DNA of 64,000 nt from Acidobacteriota bacterium (GCA_016929335.1 JAFGIY010000037.1:1-64000), one strand, 5' to 3'. Positions 1 to 9,301 are shown, counted from the first letter of the stretch. Translations and numbers: made by a program. Notes: generated by a model not told the origin, from the sequence alone.

Positions 1-154
1 GAAAACGGGAAACCCGTAAACGCGAAACCCCTCAACGGTAAAGGCAGCGGCGTAATGCTGGGGTTTGGTTTCCCGTTTCCCGTTCCCAGTTCCCCGTTGA
101 ACTCCGGTATTGGAAAACGGGAAACCCGTAAACGGGGAACGGGAAACGCGAAAC
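1..154. repeat. Palindromic intergenic repeat at window edge
   Basis: The block is built from variants of GGGAAACGGGAAC. A 22-base unit occurs at 1-22 and again identically at 113-134, and the segment at about 68-98 is an inverted copy of 130-154. It may extend left of the window. No gene is seen here; it lies just past the 3' end of the tannase-like gene. Confidence 0.7.
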
Positions 155-195
155 GTATATCCGTTTGCTACCCCAATTCCCCACCCATTGCACGG

Positions 196-1758
196 CTATG
201 GTCTACATTCGTAATTCTTCGCGTCTTGCGGATCGCCCTGCCCTTTGTACACCGTGTGAGTCGGATACGGGCACAGCGGACGCGTTTGGCCCGGCAGCGA
301 CCGGCCGGATGCGACGACACCTTCCGGAGCAATGCCCTTTTCCACCCAGTCGGTTATGGCTCCCAGCATATCAAAGTTATCGAGTGTCGCAGCGCCGCCC
401 TGGCAGTGCCCCATTCCCGGGACGAAATAGAATCGCGACCATCCAAGAGCGCTTTGTTCGCCGCCCGAATCAGCCGCCATTTTTTTGTAGTAGGTGAAAG
501 TGTCTAGCGGAGAGAACCAGGGATCGCTTGTTCCATGATAGAAGATCAGCTTGCCGTGCGAGGCAAATGTGTTCAGGTTGGTCCACAGGCTGTCGCCCAT
601 GCGCGAGTTTTCGTCCCGGTCGATTTGTGCCGCAAATCGCGCTGCGTCGAACTTCTCGCCGCTGCCCGGCTGTGCAACGGGGATGCGGGGACCCGCCAGC
701 AGACCCGGAAGAAAGCCGCTCGTGTCGGCAATTCCCGTGTCGTAAGGAAACGGCACATAGATGTCATTGCCGAACGAATCCTTCGGGCCGGCAAGGGCAA
801 TCTTCAGCGCCTTCACCTGCTGTGCTGTCAGGCAACTATCCGTTTTCTCGCCCTTACAGGTCAGAATTGCCGGATCATAGACGCATGCAAGCGGATTAAA
901 AATCATTCCGTCCTTCATCCCGTCCTTCTGGTCGCAGGCATTCAGCAAAGAGGCTTTGATCAGCTGTTTATCAAGCTCACTGAACAGCGTTCCCGGATCC
1001 GCCTTTCCGGACGCATCCTTCGCGGCCGCTTCACCAAAGACCGCGCCGATGTGCGCCAGCGCCAGATTGGAATATCCTGTCCGCATTGCCGGATTTCCGA
1101 CAATGATGCCGTCGTATAATCCCGGATAGCGCTGTGAGAGAATCATCCCTTCGCGCCCGCCGGTCGAGCATCCGGAGAAATACGAGTACTTCACCGGCTT
1201 TCCGTAGTATCGAGCGACGAGTTCCTTCGCGACGCCCGTAATACGCCCGACCGCAAGATAGTAGAAGTCCAGCGCGGCTTTCTGGTCTTCCATGAAACCG
1301 GCATCGAAACCGCCTTTCCCTTTGTGTCCGCTGTCCATGGATACGACTGCATAGCCGCGAGCCAGCGCCGGATTGTCGCCGGCGGCTTGCGCCCCAAGCG
1401 GCATTCCAACACTTCCATTCAACCCGCCGCCGCCCTGCAGCAAAAACCGCCCGTTCCAGTTCTCAGGCAATGCAAGCGCAAAACCAATCCCATAAGCCAC
1501 ATCTTTCATGCCCTTGCGGGGATCGACAATTCCGTCAACGCGGCAGTACGACGGCACCGCAACGCCGAGTTTCATGGGCATCGCGCCTGTACTCACCGAA
1601 CTTCCCGCCGGCAAAGCCGGCAACTGTTCGGTCTTCTGGATCGTTACACCTGCGACGCGTGCATCCATCATCGATGCGCAATCGCTCTCAGCGGCCAATG
1701 CCGCGTTTCCTGCAAACAACAACGCCAATGCCAATAATTTGCTTTTGTCCCTATTCAT
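196..1758 (-). CDS. Secreted tannase/feruloyl esterase family hydrolase
   Basis: The 520-residue product belongs to the tannase/feruloyl esterase family (Pfam tannase), which hydrolyses ester bonds of plant phenolics. Residues 1-23 form a signal peptide with Lys-rich start, hydrophobic core and AALAA cleavage region, so the enzyme acts outside the cytoplasm. The nucleophile motif GCSTGGREG puts Ser at about 198, next to a Cys, and GMGHCQGG near the C-terminus supplies a His next to a Cys. That matches the CS-D-HC arrangement of the family, in which a disulfide joins the two catalytic segments. An oxyanion-type QGGGGLNG segment lies near residue 110. An in-frame start 14 codons upstream would place charged residues before the signal peptide, so the start at 1758 is preferred. 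It stands alone, and the exact ester substrate cannot be read. Confidence 0.9.
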   Translation of the reverse strand: MNRDKSKLLALALLFAGNAALAAESDCASMMDARVAGVTIQKTEQLPALPAGSSVSTGAMPMKLGVAVPSYCRVDGIVDPRKGMKDVAYGIGFALALPENWNGRFLLQGGGGLNGSVGMPLGAQAAGDNPALARGYAVVSMDSGHKGKGGFDAGFMEDQKAALDFYYLAVGRITGVAKELVARYYGKPVKYSYFSGCSTGGREGMILSQRYPGLYDGIIVGNPAMRTGYSNLALAHIGAVFGEAAAKDASGKADPGTLFSELDKQLIKASLLNACDQKDGMKDGMIFNPLACVYDPAILTCKGEKTDSCLTAQQVKALKIALAGPKDSFGNDIYVPFPYDTGIADTSGFLPGLLAGPRIPVAQPGSGEKFDAARFAAQIDRDENSRMGDSLWTNLNTFASHGKLIFYHGTSDPWFSPLDTFTYYKKMAADSGGEQSALGWSRFYFVPGMGHCQGGAATLDNFDMLGAITDWVEKGIAPEGVVASGRSLPGQTRPLCPYPTHTVYKGQGDPQDAKNYECRP

Positions 1759-1844
1759 GATTGGTTTCCAGGTATGGTTTACAGCAATGCATTTAATCAC
1801 CGAAGCGGGAATTCACTTTCCACCAAAATTTGGCAAATCCGCAG

Positions 1845-2039
1845 CTATTTCAAGACCGATCGTGCAGCCTGGGCGTCTTCGATTGATCGAAACTTGAAAA
1901 CACCGTGAGGTCTTATGCGTTTTGAGATGAGCCGATAGCGATTGCAGTGGCGTATAAAGCGCTCGAACGCCATCCATGCCTCTGCGCGGATTGGCGCTGC
2001 ATTCATCTCTTCAAGGGAGCGAAATTTCTCAACGGGCAT
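1845..2039 (-). CDS. Small protein downstream of a nucleotidyltransferase
   Basis: This is a 64-residue basic protein of no family I recognise. The ATG at 2039 follows the stop of the preceding nucleotidyltransferase gene by one base and has a GGAG ribosome site about nine bases upstream, inside that gene. A TTG at 2054 would add five residues and is less likely. The sequence is rich in Arg and aromatic residues (HCNRYRLISKRIRPHG). Position and size resemble the second component of nucleotidyltransferase-based pairs, but no catalytic motif is seen, so a toxin-antitoxin role is only an inference. Confidence 0.6.
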   Translation of the reverse strand: MPVEKFRSLEEMNAAPIRAEAWMAFERFIRHCNRYRLISKRIRPHGVFKFRSIEDAQAARSVLK

Positions 2040-2040
2040 T

Positions 2041-2514
2041 TTATTCGTCTCCAAGATTGAATCGCTCTCGGAGAGCGGCTGCGTCTTGTCGATCTATAGG
2101 ACGGGCGGTATTCTTCTTAAGCTGATAGAGTGCATTCGGGGTAGCGACCCGAATGCGTACTCCTTCCACCTCCTTGATTTCCGACTCAACATTTTCGTAT
2201 TTTGCCGCATCCCCGAGTCGAGTCAAAATATCGAAGAAAAGATCGCCGTTCGCGGGATAATATCGCACAGCCGGATAATCTCCCAGCAAATCCTCTGTGC
2301 GTATATCCTCGATATTCGAATCATCGGCATATGTTGCCTTCAGAGCTTGCCGAAGGCGTTCCACGTTTTCGGGCGTCGGCTTAATCAGCAGATCCACATC
2401 CTCGGTTGCACGCACCAGCCCATGAAATCCCATGGCTGTCGCGCCAATAAGAATGTACTCGAGGTTTTGTTCTTCGAATGCACGAAGCACTTTTATCAGC
2501 TCATCGCGATCCAT
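2041..2514 (-). CDS. Nucleotidyltransferase fold protein (MNT/AbiEii-like)
   Basis: The 157-residue product carries the minimal nucleotidyltransferase signature: GATAMGFHG at about 24-32, then TEDVDLLI with acidic residues D39 and D41 as the metal-binding pair. Such proteins transfer a nucleoside monophosphate to proteins or RNA, and many sit in toxin-antitoxin or abortive-infection pairs. A further hydrophilic region (residues 60-130) has mixed alpha/beta character and a late R-Q-D-A-A-L-R-E helix, as in uncharacterised single-domain relatives. It is translationally coupled to the 64-residue ORF that follows. The target is unknown; a housekeeping role cannot be excluded. Confidence 0.75.
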   Translation of the reverse strand: MDRDELIKVLRAFEEQNLEYILIGATAMGFHGLVRATEDVDLLIKPTPENVERLRQALKATYADDSNIEDIRTEDLLGDYPAVRYYPANGDLFFDILTRLGDAAKYENVESEIKEVEGVRIRVATPNALYQLKKNTARPIDRQDAAALRERFNLGDE

Positions 2515-2611
2515 GCCGGCATTTTACATCCTTGCATGACCTTCCTCAAAATACATCCTCAGCACACCGTTCATTCAGGGGATTTTCTGACTGCGCACTC
2601 ATTTGAGAGAA

Positions 2612-5320
2612 TCAGTCATCGAGGCGGGAGGAAGCAAAGAGGGGACGGCCGCCAAGCGATTTGCGGAAGGCAAAAAAGATTATGGCCGCAAGCATTGCAA
2701 GAATGGCATAGCCGTAGCCGGAATACCATGCGGAAGCATCGAGCGTCAGCGGAAAACCGGAGCAGAACGTCCACAAGCCAAGGGCACAGGCAAATGCGAT
2801 AAGTCCAAAACGCATCAGGATAAAAACGAATATGGCATTGATAACTACATACGTCGCAAAAGACCATGGCGTCGTGTTGAAAAAATAGGACCAGAAGACA
2901 ATATAGATAATGACGGCAACAATCTGACTTCTCAGCAGAACACGTAGAAAGAAGAGGACGCTGGCGTCCATCACAGCAAAAAGGACGCCTAAAGCGAGGG
3001 CGATCAGGAAATAGAACAGCGCAAAGCGCATTCCCAAAAGACCGGAATAGTACATTTCAGGAAGCGGTTGAGGATATCCAAGCCACGAAGGAATCAGGTG
3101 AGTTCCCGAAAGGTCCGTGACCAGCACCAACAGGCCTGATGCAGCTCCAATCAAAATATCGCGGGCAATCAGCGGATCGTTCCAGTCTCCGGATATCAGC
3201 CGCGTCCAGGAAACCAGCATCTGGGGCCATCGGCGCCGAACGAAAGGCTCAAGAGCCGTATAGAGGATCCAGCTGCTGATGCCTAAGGCGACACAAACGG
3301 AGGCAAATTCGAAGACCATAATTACTTCATGAAAACCCAGACGGTGGTGTCCGACAAGAATCCCGAGGAGCATGAATAAAATGCCTACAAAAACCGCCAG
3401 GCGTGTTGCACTGCGACGGTCCCCCCTCCCCAGACGCAGGTTCCTCCTCGCAAAAAAGATTCCCACCACTACAAGAACCATAAGCAATAACAAAACAAGC
3501 GCAGCTGTTTCGCGAACTGAAGCAGGTTCATTCCGGGATGTCCAGCCTGCCGGACCATGTAATTCAAAACCAACCGGCTTCCCCTGATATGCCGACGTCT
3601 CAATCCTTGTGTCGGCCCACATGGGATTTGTGCTTTGCCAGGCGGCTCTGTTGTCTGCATAGAACTTCGGATTCTCTTGAGGCCTGACCGGCATCCATTG
3701 CGCAGGATCGAGCCCCGCATCAGCGAATAGTATTTTCCAATCAGGCTCAAGTGCAGTTCCACCGGATAACTCCGTACCCTGTGGCGGTATTACACGCAGC
3801 GATACCAGGCGCCCCTCCGTATTCAGAATGATCAGAACATCACCTGAATACTGCATGGGAAAATGATCGAAAGAAGCAACACGCAAGCCTGATCCCAGGT
3901 TGAGCAATGACCCGTTCAGCGGATACGGGCTTTGCCGGTACCAGAAAAGAAGGGCGTTCGAATCCAGCGTATTCCATCGATCAGCGGTGTTGCCCGATTT
4001 TTCGATGGAGCGGCTGAGATTGGAATTGAGGATAAAGCCATGAGCGCTGTCTGCGTACTTTTCCGCAGATCCGGTCTTCTGGATGATTTCCCGGGCGCGC
4101 TCAATCAAAACTTCCGGCGGCTTATTAAAAGGTATGCGCCGGTGCAGCATAATCCTGTCGTTTATGGCCATCACCGCCGTCATTGCCAGAATAATCCATA
4201 TGAGAAGGCTCCAGGCTATGGCCGGGTGAAGCCCCTCCTTCCCGCCGGATTCGGCCACCATCTCCGGAGATGGTGTTTCGCCGGCAGCAATCGCGGCAGC
4301 GAGCGGATCCCCGCCCGGCAAAGCGAGCGCGAGCTGTGCGATCGAAGAAGGCCTGGCATTCGGATCGCGTTCCATGCATCGCCGGATCAATCGCTCCACC
4401 ACCGGATCGACGCCTTCGCGCAACTCCGACGGAGCCCGCGGAGCATATGTTTCCTTCTGCTGGCGAAGCTCGGCGAGGGTCGCAGCCGTGAAGGCCTTTT
4501 TGCCCGTGTAGATTTCGTATAGAACAAGTCCCAGAGAATAGATATCGCTGCGGACAGTCGATCCCTTGCCGGCAAGCTGCTCCGGCGCCATATAAGCCGG
4601 AGTGCCGGCGATCTCGACCGCCTGAGATTCATCTTCTATTGCAATGGCGAGCCCGAAATCGGTAATGCGGACGCGACCGTGCCCATCGATCATAATGTTG
4701 GCGGGTTTCAGATCGCGGTGCAGCACTCCGCGCTCATGCGCAGCCGCCAGTCCTGCCGCAAGCTGTCGGGCAATGTCCAGCGCCTTTTCATTCGAGAGAT
4801 GCCCGATGCGCTTCAGCAAAGAAGCCAGGTCCTCGCCATCGATGAATTCCATGGAAAGAAAGTGCCGCCCGTCAATTTCACTGATGTCATAAACCCGGCA
4901 GATGTTCGGATGCGACAGCTGCCGCGTTATCCGCACCTCGGCAAAGAAGCGTTCCCGGCGCACGGCGTCCTGGGCGAGCTTTGGCGGAAGAAACTTTAAA
5001 GCCACAGGCTGGCCGAGTTTCAAGTCATCGGCCCGATAAACCTCGCCCATACCTCCGCGGCCAAGCAGGCCGATGATACGGTAGCGGTCTGCAAGAATCA
5101 TCCCCGGCGTGAATCCACCTGCGGGCACCGAATCTGAGGAGACTATCCTGGCGACATGGGGGCTTTCGGCCGGCGGCTTCCCAGGTTCTGAAACAGCCCC
5201 CGTTGCCGTCGGCATCTGAGAATGTGTGCCGAGGGGCTGTGCACACGAAGAACAGAACCGGCTTTCCGGCAGGTTTTTCGCCGAACACTTCGGGCACTGC
5301 ACCATTGTTGGCATAGACAT
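2612..5320 (-). CDS. Membrane Ser/Thr protein kinase with N-terminal zinc ribbon
   Basis: The 902-residue protein begins with a zinc ribbon (CPKC...FCSSC, residues 9-26). A Hanks-type kinase domain follows at about 79-340: Gly-rich loop LLGRGGMGEVY, catalytic Lys in VALKF (K109), HRDLKPAN (D203), DFG (D221) and GTPAYMAPEQ. All catalytic residues are present, so it should be active. A transmembrane helix starts near residue 365. After an extracytoplasmic stretch of about 200 residues comes a C-terminal region with at least seven predicted hydrophobic helices. The layout resembles acidobacterial kinases with a large membrane sensor half. The signal and the phosphorylated target are not evident from neighbours. 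It ends close to the nucleotidyltransferase gene on the same strand. Confidence 0.92.
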   Translation of the reverse strand: MSMPTMVQCPKCSAKNLPESRFCSSCAQPLGTHSQMPTATGAVSEPGKPPAESPHVARIVSSDSVPAGGFTPGMILADRYRIIGLLGRGGMGEVYRADDLKLGQPVALKFLPPKLAQDAVRRERFFAEVRITRQLSHPNICRVYDISEIDGRHFLSMEFIDGEDLASLLKRIGHLSNEKALDIARQLAAGLAAAHERGVLHRDLKPANIMIDGHGRVRITDFGLAIAIEDESQAVEIAGTPAYMAPEQLAGKGSTVRSDIYSLGLVLYEIYTGKKAFTAATLAELRQQKETYAPRAPSELREGVDPVVERLIRRCMERDPNARPSSIAQLALALPGGDPLAAAIAAGETPSPEMVAESGGKEGLHPAIAWSLLIWIILAMTAVMAINDRIMLHRRIPFNKPPEVLIERAREIIQKTGSAEKYADSAHGFILNSNLSRSIEKSGNTADRWNTLDSNALLFWYRQSPYPLNGSLLNLGSGLRVASFDHFPMQYSGDVLIILNTEGRLVSLRVIPPQGTELSGGTALEPDWKILFADAGLDPAQWMPVRPQENPKFYADNRAAWQSTNPMWADTRIETSAYQGKPVGFELHGPAGWTSRNEPASVRETAALVLLLLMVLVVVGIFFARRNLRLGRGDRRSATRLAVFVGILFMLLGILVGHHRLGFHEVIMVFEFASVCVALGISSWILYTALEPFVRRRWPQMLVSWTRLISGDWNDPLIARDILIGAASGLLVLVTDLSGTHLIPSWLGYPQPLPEMYYSGLLGMRFALFYFLIALALGVLFAVMDASVLFFLRVLLRSQIVAVIIYIVFWSYFFNTTPWSFATYVVINAIFVFILMRFGLIAFACALGLWTFCSGFPLTLDASAWYSGYGYAILAMLAAIIFFAFRKSLGGRPLFASSRLDD

Positions 5321-5437
5321 AGGATCTTGGCAAACGCCGCAGATTATAGTTGACCCGCTGCAGGAAAGAAAGCATGTTATGCGTCCTGGCGCGGCCTGGG
5401 ACCGTGACCGAATAGCCGATGCGGGCGGTGGCCATGC

Positions 5438-5468
5438 GCTTTCAGCTTTCAGCTGTCAGCACTCAGCT
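5438..5468. repeat. Palindromic repeat, CTGAAAGCTGACAGC family
   Basis: Tandem inverted units of GCTTTCAGCTGTCAGC type lie between the kinase and the HEAT-like gene. Relatives occur at about 11886-11910, 24326-24360, 48531-48568 and 63281-63348. Confidence 0.6.
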
Positions 5469-5562
5469 CTTTTGTCTACAACGATTGGTTTCGGCTGTTT
5501 TTAAGAGAATAGCTTTTATGTAAAAAGGGAAAGAAGTCGTAGATAAAGGCACTATTCCAGGC

Positions 5563-6339
5563 TCATTGTTCGCTCTGCCGGATTCTGAATTCTGCCGAAT
5601 GTGTCCGAACAGCCAATGCATTGAGCCGTTTGGGTTCCTTCTGAATACGCAGCACATCAATTGCCATTTCTTTTGTACTGCCGGTTCTTGCCTCTACTCC
5701 TATCCTTTCCACGGCATCAATCGCCATGAATCTGGTTTCCTTTATTTTGCTCTTCATTGGTTGGCGCAATAATGTGAGTGCCTTCCGGAAAGCGGATTCA
5801 TTCCCGGAGCCTTCAACGGCCCGGATGAGGGCATTGATGGCCGGCATTCGAACGGCGTTGAGATGACTGTCCATGGGCTCGGCCAATAAGTCCAGGGTTG
5901 CGTCCAGAAGGCCATCCCGGTCTTTCGAGCAGCGCAGGATGGCATTGAGAGCATCAATGGAAATAATTCTTGGATCCATGAGTTTGGACTTCATCGGTTC
6001 GGCAAGCGCTTCCAGGGCATTACGCTGCACGGAAACATCATCGGTACTGCAGGCAATATCGGCTATGGAATAAATGGCCGGTATCCGAACATCTATCTGA
6101 CTGCTTTTTACAGGTTCACGCAGCAGTCTCAATGCAGCCAGCTTGGTTTCCGATTTAGCCGATGAAATTGCGATATATTTGATCTTATAGAGAGAGGGGA
6201 GCCGGATCTCAGGATTATTGTACCTGATTGCATTCTGTTCGCATTCGATCGCATATAATTCAGGATTCCGGGCATAGATGAAATGCGCATCCGAAAGAAA
6301 CGCAATTATTGCCAGAGATATCGCCAAATAACTCCGCAT
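5563..6339 (-). CDS. Exported HEAT-like repeat protein
   Basis: The 258-residue product starts with a signal peptide (MRSYLAISLAIIAFLSDAHF). It then consists of about five helical repeats of roughly 40 residues, each containing R-x-P/x-A-I and ending in L-L-x-P-M-K/D-S. That pattern (RIPAIYSIADIAC, RIISIDALNAILRC, RMPAINALIRAVEG, RFMAIDAVERIGV) is typical of HEAT/PBS-like alpha solenoids that bind other proteins. No enzyme motif is visible. The gene is single on its strand with no functional partner nearby. The repeat assignment comes from the visible periodicity; the function is unknown. Confidence 0.7.
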   Translation of the reverse strand: MRSYLAISLAIIAFLSDAHFIYARNPELYAIECEQNAIRYNNPEIRLPSLYKIKYIAISSAKSETKLAALRLLREPVKSSQIDVRIPAIYSIADIACSTDDVSVQRNALEALAEPMKSKLMDPRIISIDALNAILRCSKDRDGLLDATLDLLAEPMDSHLNAVRMPAINALIRAVEGSGNESAFRKALTLLRQPMKSKIKETRFMAIDAVERIGVEARTGSTKEMAIDVLRIQKEPKRLNALAVRTHSAEFRIRQSEQ

Positions 6340-7240
6340 TTGACCTCCTCCGATTTTTGAAAAGGGGCTGAGATACCCGGGAGATAGTAATACATTTGAT
6401 TATCCCTAATCACGGCCATTTCAGATATTTAAGCAATCATTGTCCTGCTCGTACCGGCATACGCAGACGGCTTTAAAAACCATTGCATCGATCACATCAG
6501 GCATGCTGTGATTGTTCCAACATTGAATGCGAGAATCCTGTAATAAAGGGATCAGGAATATTTTGTGTTTTACACTGCCTTCCTCTTCCCGAGAATGGCG
6601 TTGACTGCATCTACGGAACGTCGGGAGAAGTCAGGCAGTCGGTGCATGCTGCGCGTCCGCCACAAAGCGAGATGAGATTGTCTTACCTGCATATAGACAG
6701 GCAGCGGCTAGGATCCACCCGTCGGCTTGCAGACCGTGTCCAGCAGAAGCGCTCTGTCCTATAACCGGACTTCGTGAGAGTTGTGCTTAATTGTTAAACC
6801 TTAGCAACGAGCCCGGCGACATCGATATCTTCAGCGCAATCAAAACCCAACTCGGTCTTAGCTTAAAATCAGGGAAGTCCGATGTCGAAGTTTTGATTAT
6901 TGACAATATTGAAAAGCCATCCGCCAATTGAGTCGAAAAACTGAGACTTGCTCTGAGACTAAGAAAAGACCCGGGTGCAAATGGGATTCCGCCCTTGATA
7001 AGCTTCAAAGCCCAAGACTATAGAAAAGACTTGCAGCAGGTAACTAATCTTTTGCCGCAATTCCCCAGAATGGGACTTTCGGGGGAGTGACGGGCATTTG
7101 AGGCCACGAGAGTCTGCCGTGAAATTGTAGCTTTATCTTTTGCAATCCAGTCCTTACGATACATACTGTGGATTTCGGGGAACCGATGAAGGGTAGGGTT
7201 TTGGTGACAAACAAGGATACAATGCAGATGGAGTCACAAG
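6340..7240. other. Long intergenic region with decayed coding sequence
   Basis: Between the divergently transcribed HEAT-like and AAA ATPase genes lie about 900 bases without an intact gene. Bases 6794-6931 hold a recognisable protein remnant (listed separately). The frame after it stays open to a TGA at 7088-7090, giving a Lys/Arg-rich peptide I cannot assign. The rest shows no convincing coding sequence on either strand. The region marks the left edge of an accessory segment. Confidence 0.6.
6794..6931 (+). pseudogene. C-terminal remnant of a TIGR03435/DUF3738 soil-associated protein
   Basis: The forward frame from 6794 encodes 45 residues ending in a stop. Its features (FSAIKTQLGLSLKS, then VEVLIIDNIEKPSAN at the end) are the characteristic closing segment of the TIGR03435/DUF3738 family, which is expanded in Acidobacteria (recognised from family knowledge). 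A stop lies immediately upstream (6788-6790) and the rest of the usual 250 or more residues is absent, so this is a dead fragment. It is useful as a taxonomic marker. Confidence 0.75.
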
Positions 7241-8395
7241 ATGCAGTTTAGACACCTGAAGCTTAAGAATTGGCGCAATTTCGTAAACGTGGATTTGTCC
7301 TTCGGTGAGCGCCTTTTCCTTACCGGACCAAATGCGAGCGGCAAATCCAACCTGCTCGACGCATTCCGATTCCTGCGCGACATCGCCAAAACGGGTGGTG
7401 GACTACAACAGGCTGTGCGCGAACGTGGTTCCCTCAGCAAGATCCGGTGTCTGGCCGCCAGGAGATATCCCGACGTCGAAATCGAAGTAGCGCTGGAGCA
7501 GAACGGTTCGGCCAATTCAACTACGTGGCGCTATGGCATCGGCATGAGGCAGGAATCACGTGGCCAACGCAGAGTGATGCTGTCCCATGAACACGTCTGG
7601 AGGAATGATGAGAAACTGCTGGATCGCCCTAATGCCGAGGATAAGAAAGACGACTGGCGATTGACTCAGACTCATTTGGAACAAATCGCCTCCAATGTTA
7701 CATTTCGCTCCGTGGCGGACGCGTTCCAAGAGATACTATATCTGCATCTCGTCCCGCAGCTCTTGAAGCACCCTAATCTGGCCAACCGAGAAGCAACGGC
7801 AGAAGATCCATTCGGCTTGAAATTTCTGGATCGGATCATGAGCGCCCCGGAAAAGACGCGCCGGGCTCGCTTACGGAGAATCGAACAAGCTCTAAAAATC
7901 GCAGTGCCCGAACTGGAGAATCTCACAGACATGCGGGATGAGCGGGGAATGCCGCACCTGGAAGCTCTTTACAAGCACTGGCGGCCCCAGGGAGGGCGGC
8001 AGCGTGAAGACCAATTTTCCGACGGCACGCTGCGATTGATCGGGCTTTTGTGGTCCCTCCTTGAAGGGGACGACCTTCTGCTGTTGGAGGAGCCGGAACT
8101 ATCCTTGCATGCCGGTGTCGTTTCCAAATTGCCGGCTTTGATCTGGCGCTTGCAGCGGCAAAAAATGCGTCAGGTCATTATCTCTTCCCATAGCGCCGAA
8201 ATGTTGGCAGATCGTGGCATCAAGCCGACGGAAGTTGCCCTCTTGCGACCTCACGGAAGCGAAGGAACTGTAGTGGAACTCGCCGCGGATCAGGAAAACA
8301 TCCGTCAGCTGCTCGAAGGAGGAATGACAATGGCGGATGCTGTGCTTCCGCTAACCGCACCCGAAGAAATCGAACAGATGGATCTCTTCACATGA
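7241..8395 (+). CDS. AAA/SMC-like ATPase of a putative two-gene defence module
   Basis: The 384-residue protein is an OLD/RecF-like ABC ATPase (AAA_21 type). It has an N-terminal strand LKLKNWRNF, a Walker A motif GPNASGKS (29-36), a signature-like FSDGTLRLIGL, a Walker B LLLLEEPELSLH and a switch region VIISSHSAEML. The coiled-coil arm is short, as in small ATPases that partner a nuclease. Its stop overlaps the start of the TOPRIM-like gene by four bases (ATGA), so the two are co-translated. ATPase-TOPRIM pairs are typical of OLD-like or PARIS-like antiphage systems. The exact class cannot be fixed without a search, and a DNA repair role is possible. Confidence 0.88.
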   Translation: MQFRHLKLKNWRNFVNVDLSFGERLFLTGPNASGKSNLLDAFRFLRDIAKTGGGLQQAVRERGSLSKIRCLAARRYPDVEIEVALEQNGSANSTTWRYGIGMRQESRGQRRVMLSHEHVWRNDEKLLDRPNAEDKKDDWRLTQTHLEQIASNVTFRSVADAFQEILYLHLVPQLLKHPNLANREATAEDPFGLKFLDRIMSAPEKTRRARLRRIEQALKIAVPELENLTDMRDERGMPHLEALYKHWRPQGGRQREDQFSDGTLRLIGLLWSLLEGDDLLLLEEPELSLHAGVVSKLPALIWRLQRQKMRQVIISSHSAEMLADRGIKPTEVALLRPHGSEGTVVELAADQENIRQLLEGGMTMADAVLPLTAPEEIEQMDLFT

Positions 8396-9006
8396 TGCGG
8401 CCGATACCCATTTATCTGGCAGTAGAGGATGAGTTGTCGGAATGGGTGGCTCGGCGCATTTTAAAGGAGAGGGAGGTTGAATATGTTATCGGTCCGGTCT
8501 TTCGGCGCGGCGGTTTTGGCTATCTGAAGAAAAACATCAGATCCTTTAGCAATGCAGCCAAGGGATGCCCTATCCTGCTCTTGACTGATCTCGATAAATA
8601 TCCCTGCCCGCCGGAACTCGTTACGGACTGGACAGTGCATCCTTTGCACCAGAATCTCCTTTTACGAGTCGCAGTGCGAGAAGTCGAAAGCTGGCTTTTA
8701 GGTGACGGGAATGGCTTATCAGCCTTTATGCGGCTCAAGAGGTCAGTTTCAATTCCGAATCCGGAAAACCTGAGTAACCCGAAAGAAGAGTTGCTCAGAC
8801 ACGCACTGAAAAGTCCATCACGCCAGATTCGAGATGCCCTGGTCTGGCGTGATGAGAGGACCGAAAGGGTTTATCAGGGACCCGATTATAACGGAACACT
8901 AGGCCGCTTTGTCGCCAATCAGTGGGACATCCCATCAGCATGCAGTCGGTGCAATAGTCTGGAGAGGCTTTTTACAGCCTTGCAGCGCCTGGAGGATAGG
9001 CTTTAA
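8392..9006 (+). CDS. TOPRIM-like (DUF4276-type) protein, partner of the AAA ATPase
   Basis: The 204-residue protein shows a TOPRIM-like pattern: an acidic residue after the first strand (YLAVEDE, E12), a D-x-D on a later strand (LLLTDLDKY, D66 and D68), and the segment REVESWLLGD (97-105), which matches the E-x-E-x-W-L-L-x-D signature of DUF4276-type proteins. TOPRIM domains in such pairs usually act as metal-dependent nucleases gated by the ATPase. It overlaps the ATPase gene by 4 bp. The C-terminal part (CSRCNSLERLF) has no assigned role. Assignment to DUF4276 is by eye; nuclease activity is inferred. Confidence 0.75.
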   Translation: MMRPIPIYLAVEDELSEWVARRILKEREVEYVIGPVFRRGGFGYLKKNIRSFSNAAKGCPILLLTDLDKYPCPPELVTDWTVHPLHQNLLLRVAVREVESWLLGDGNGLSAFMRLKRSVSIPNPENLSNPKEELLRHALKSPSRQIRDALVWRDERTERVYQGPDYNGTLGRFVANQWDIPSACSRCNSLERLFTALQRLEDRL

Positions 9007-9301
9007 TCCCTCGAACAGTCAAGAGATCTCAATAACGAACGATGGTATGACCTTGTCGGCCTATTAATAGATGGCTCGTTTTCCTTTCAAGGCAATCGTG
9101 TAATAAACCTCCCATCCAACGTCTGAACAGGGGAGGGTTGCATGTCTCGGCAAACCTGTACAGCATCGCAACCGCCGATGATGGGCAATGGTACAGATGC
9201 TTCCCAGATTGGGACCTCGTGGAACTTATTCTAATTTAGTGGAAGATTTAAACAATTTGCGGCTATTCTGATCCCTGCCTATGCTTTGGGAGATCGATAA
9301 A
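9007..9301. other. Intergenic region after the ATPase/TOPRIM pair
   Basis: About 295 bases with no coding sequence I can support. An imperfect inverted pair (AACCTCCC near 9106, GGGAGGGTT near 9132) could form a weak hairpin, but no T-run follows, so it is not called a terminator. Confidence 0.4.

Noticed and set aside
6483-6764. A 93-codon forward ORF
   Set aside because: No ribosome site, Cys/Arg-rich low-quality sequence and no family resemblance; it lies in decayed DNA.
6929-7090. A fourth selenocysteine readthrough at TGA 6929-6931
   Set aside because: The preceding 45 codons end exactly at the normal C-terminus of the DUF3738 family, and the following open frame has no family similarity. 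The open frame after the stop is most likely chance.
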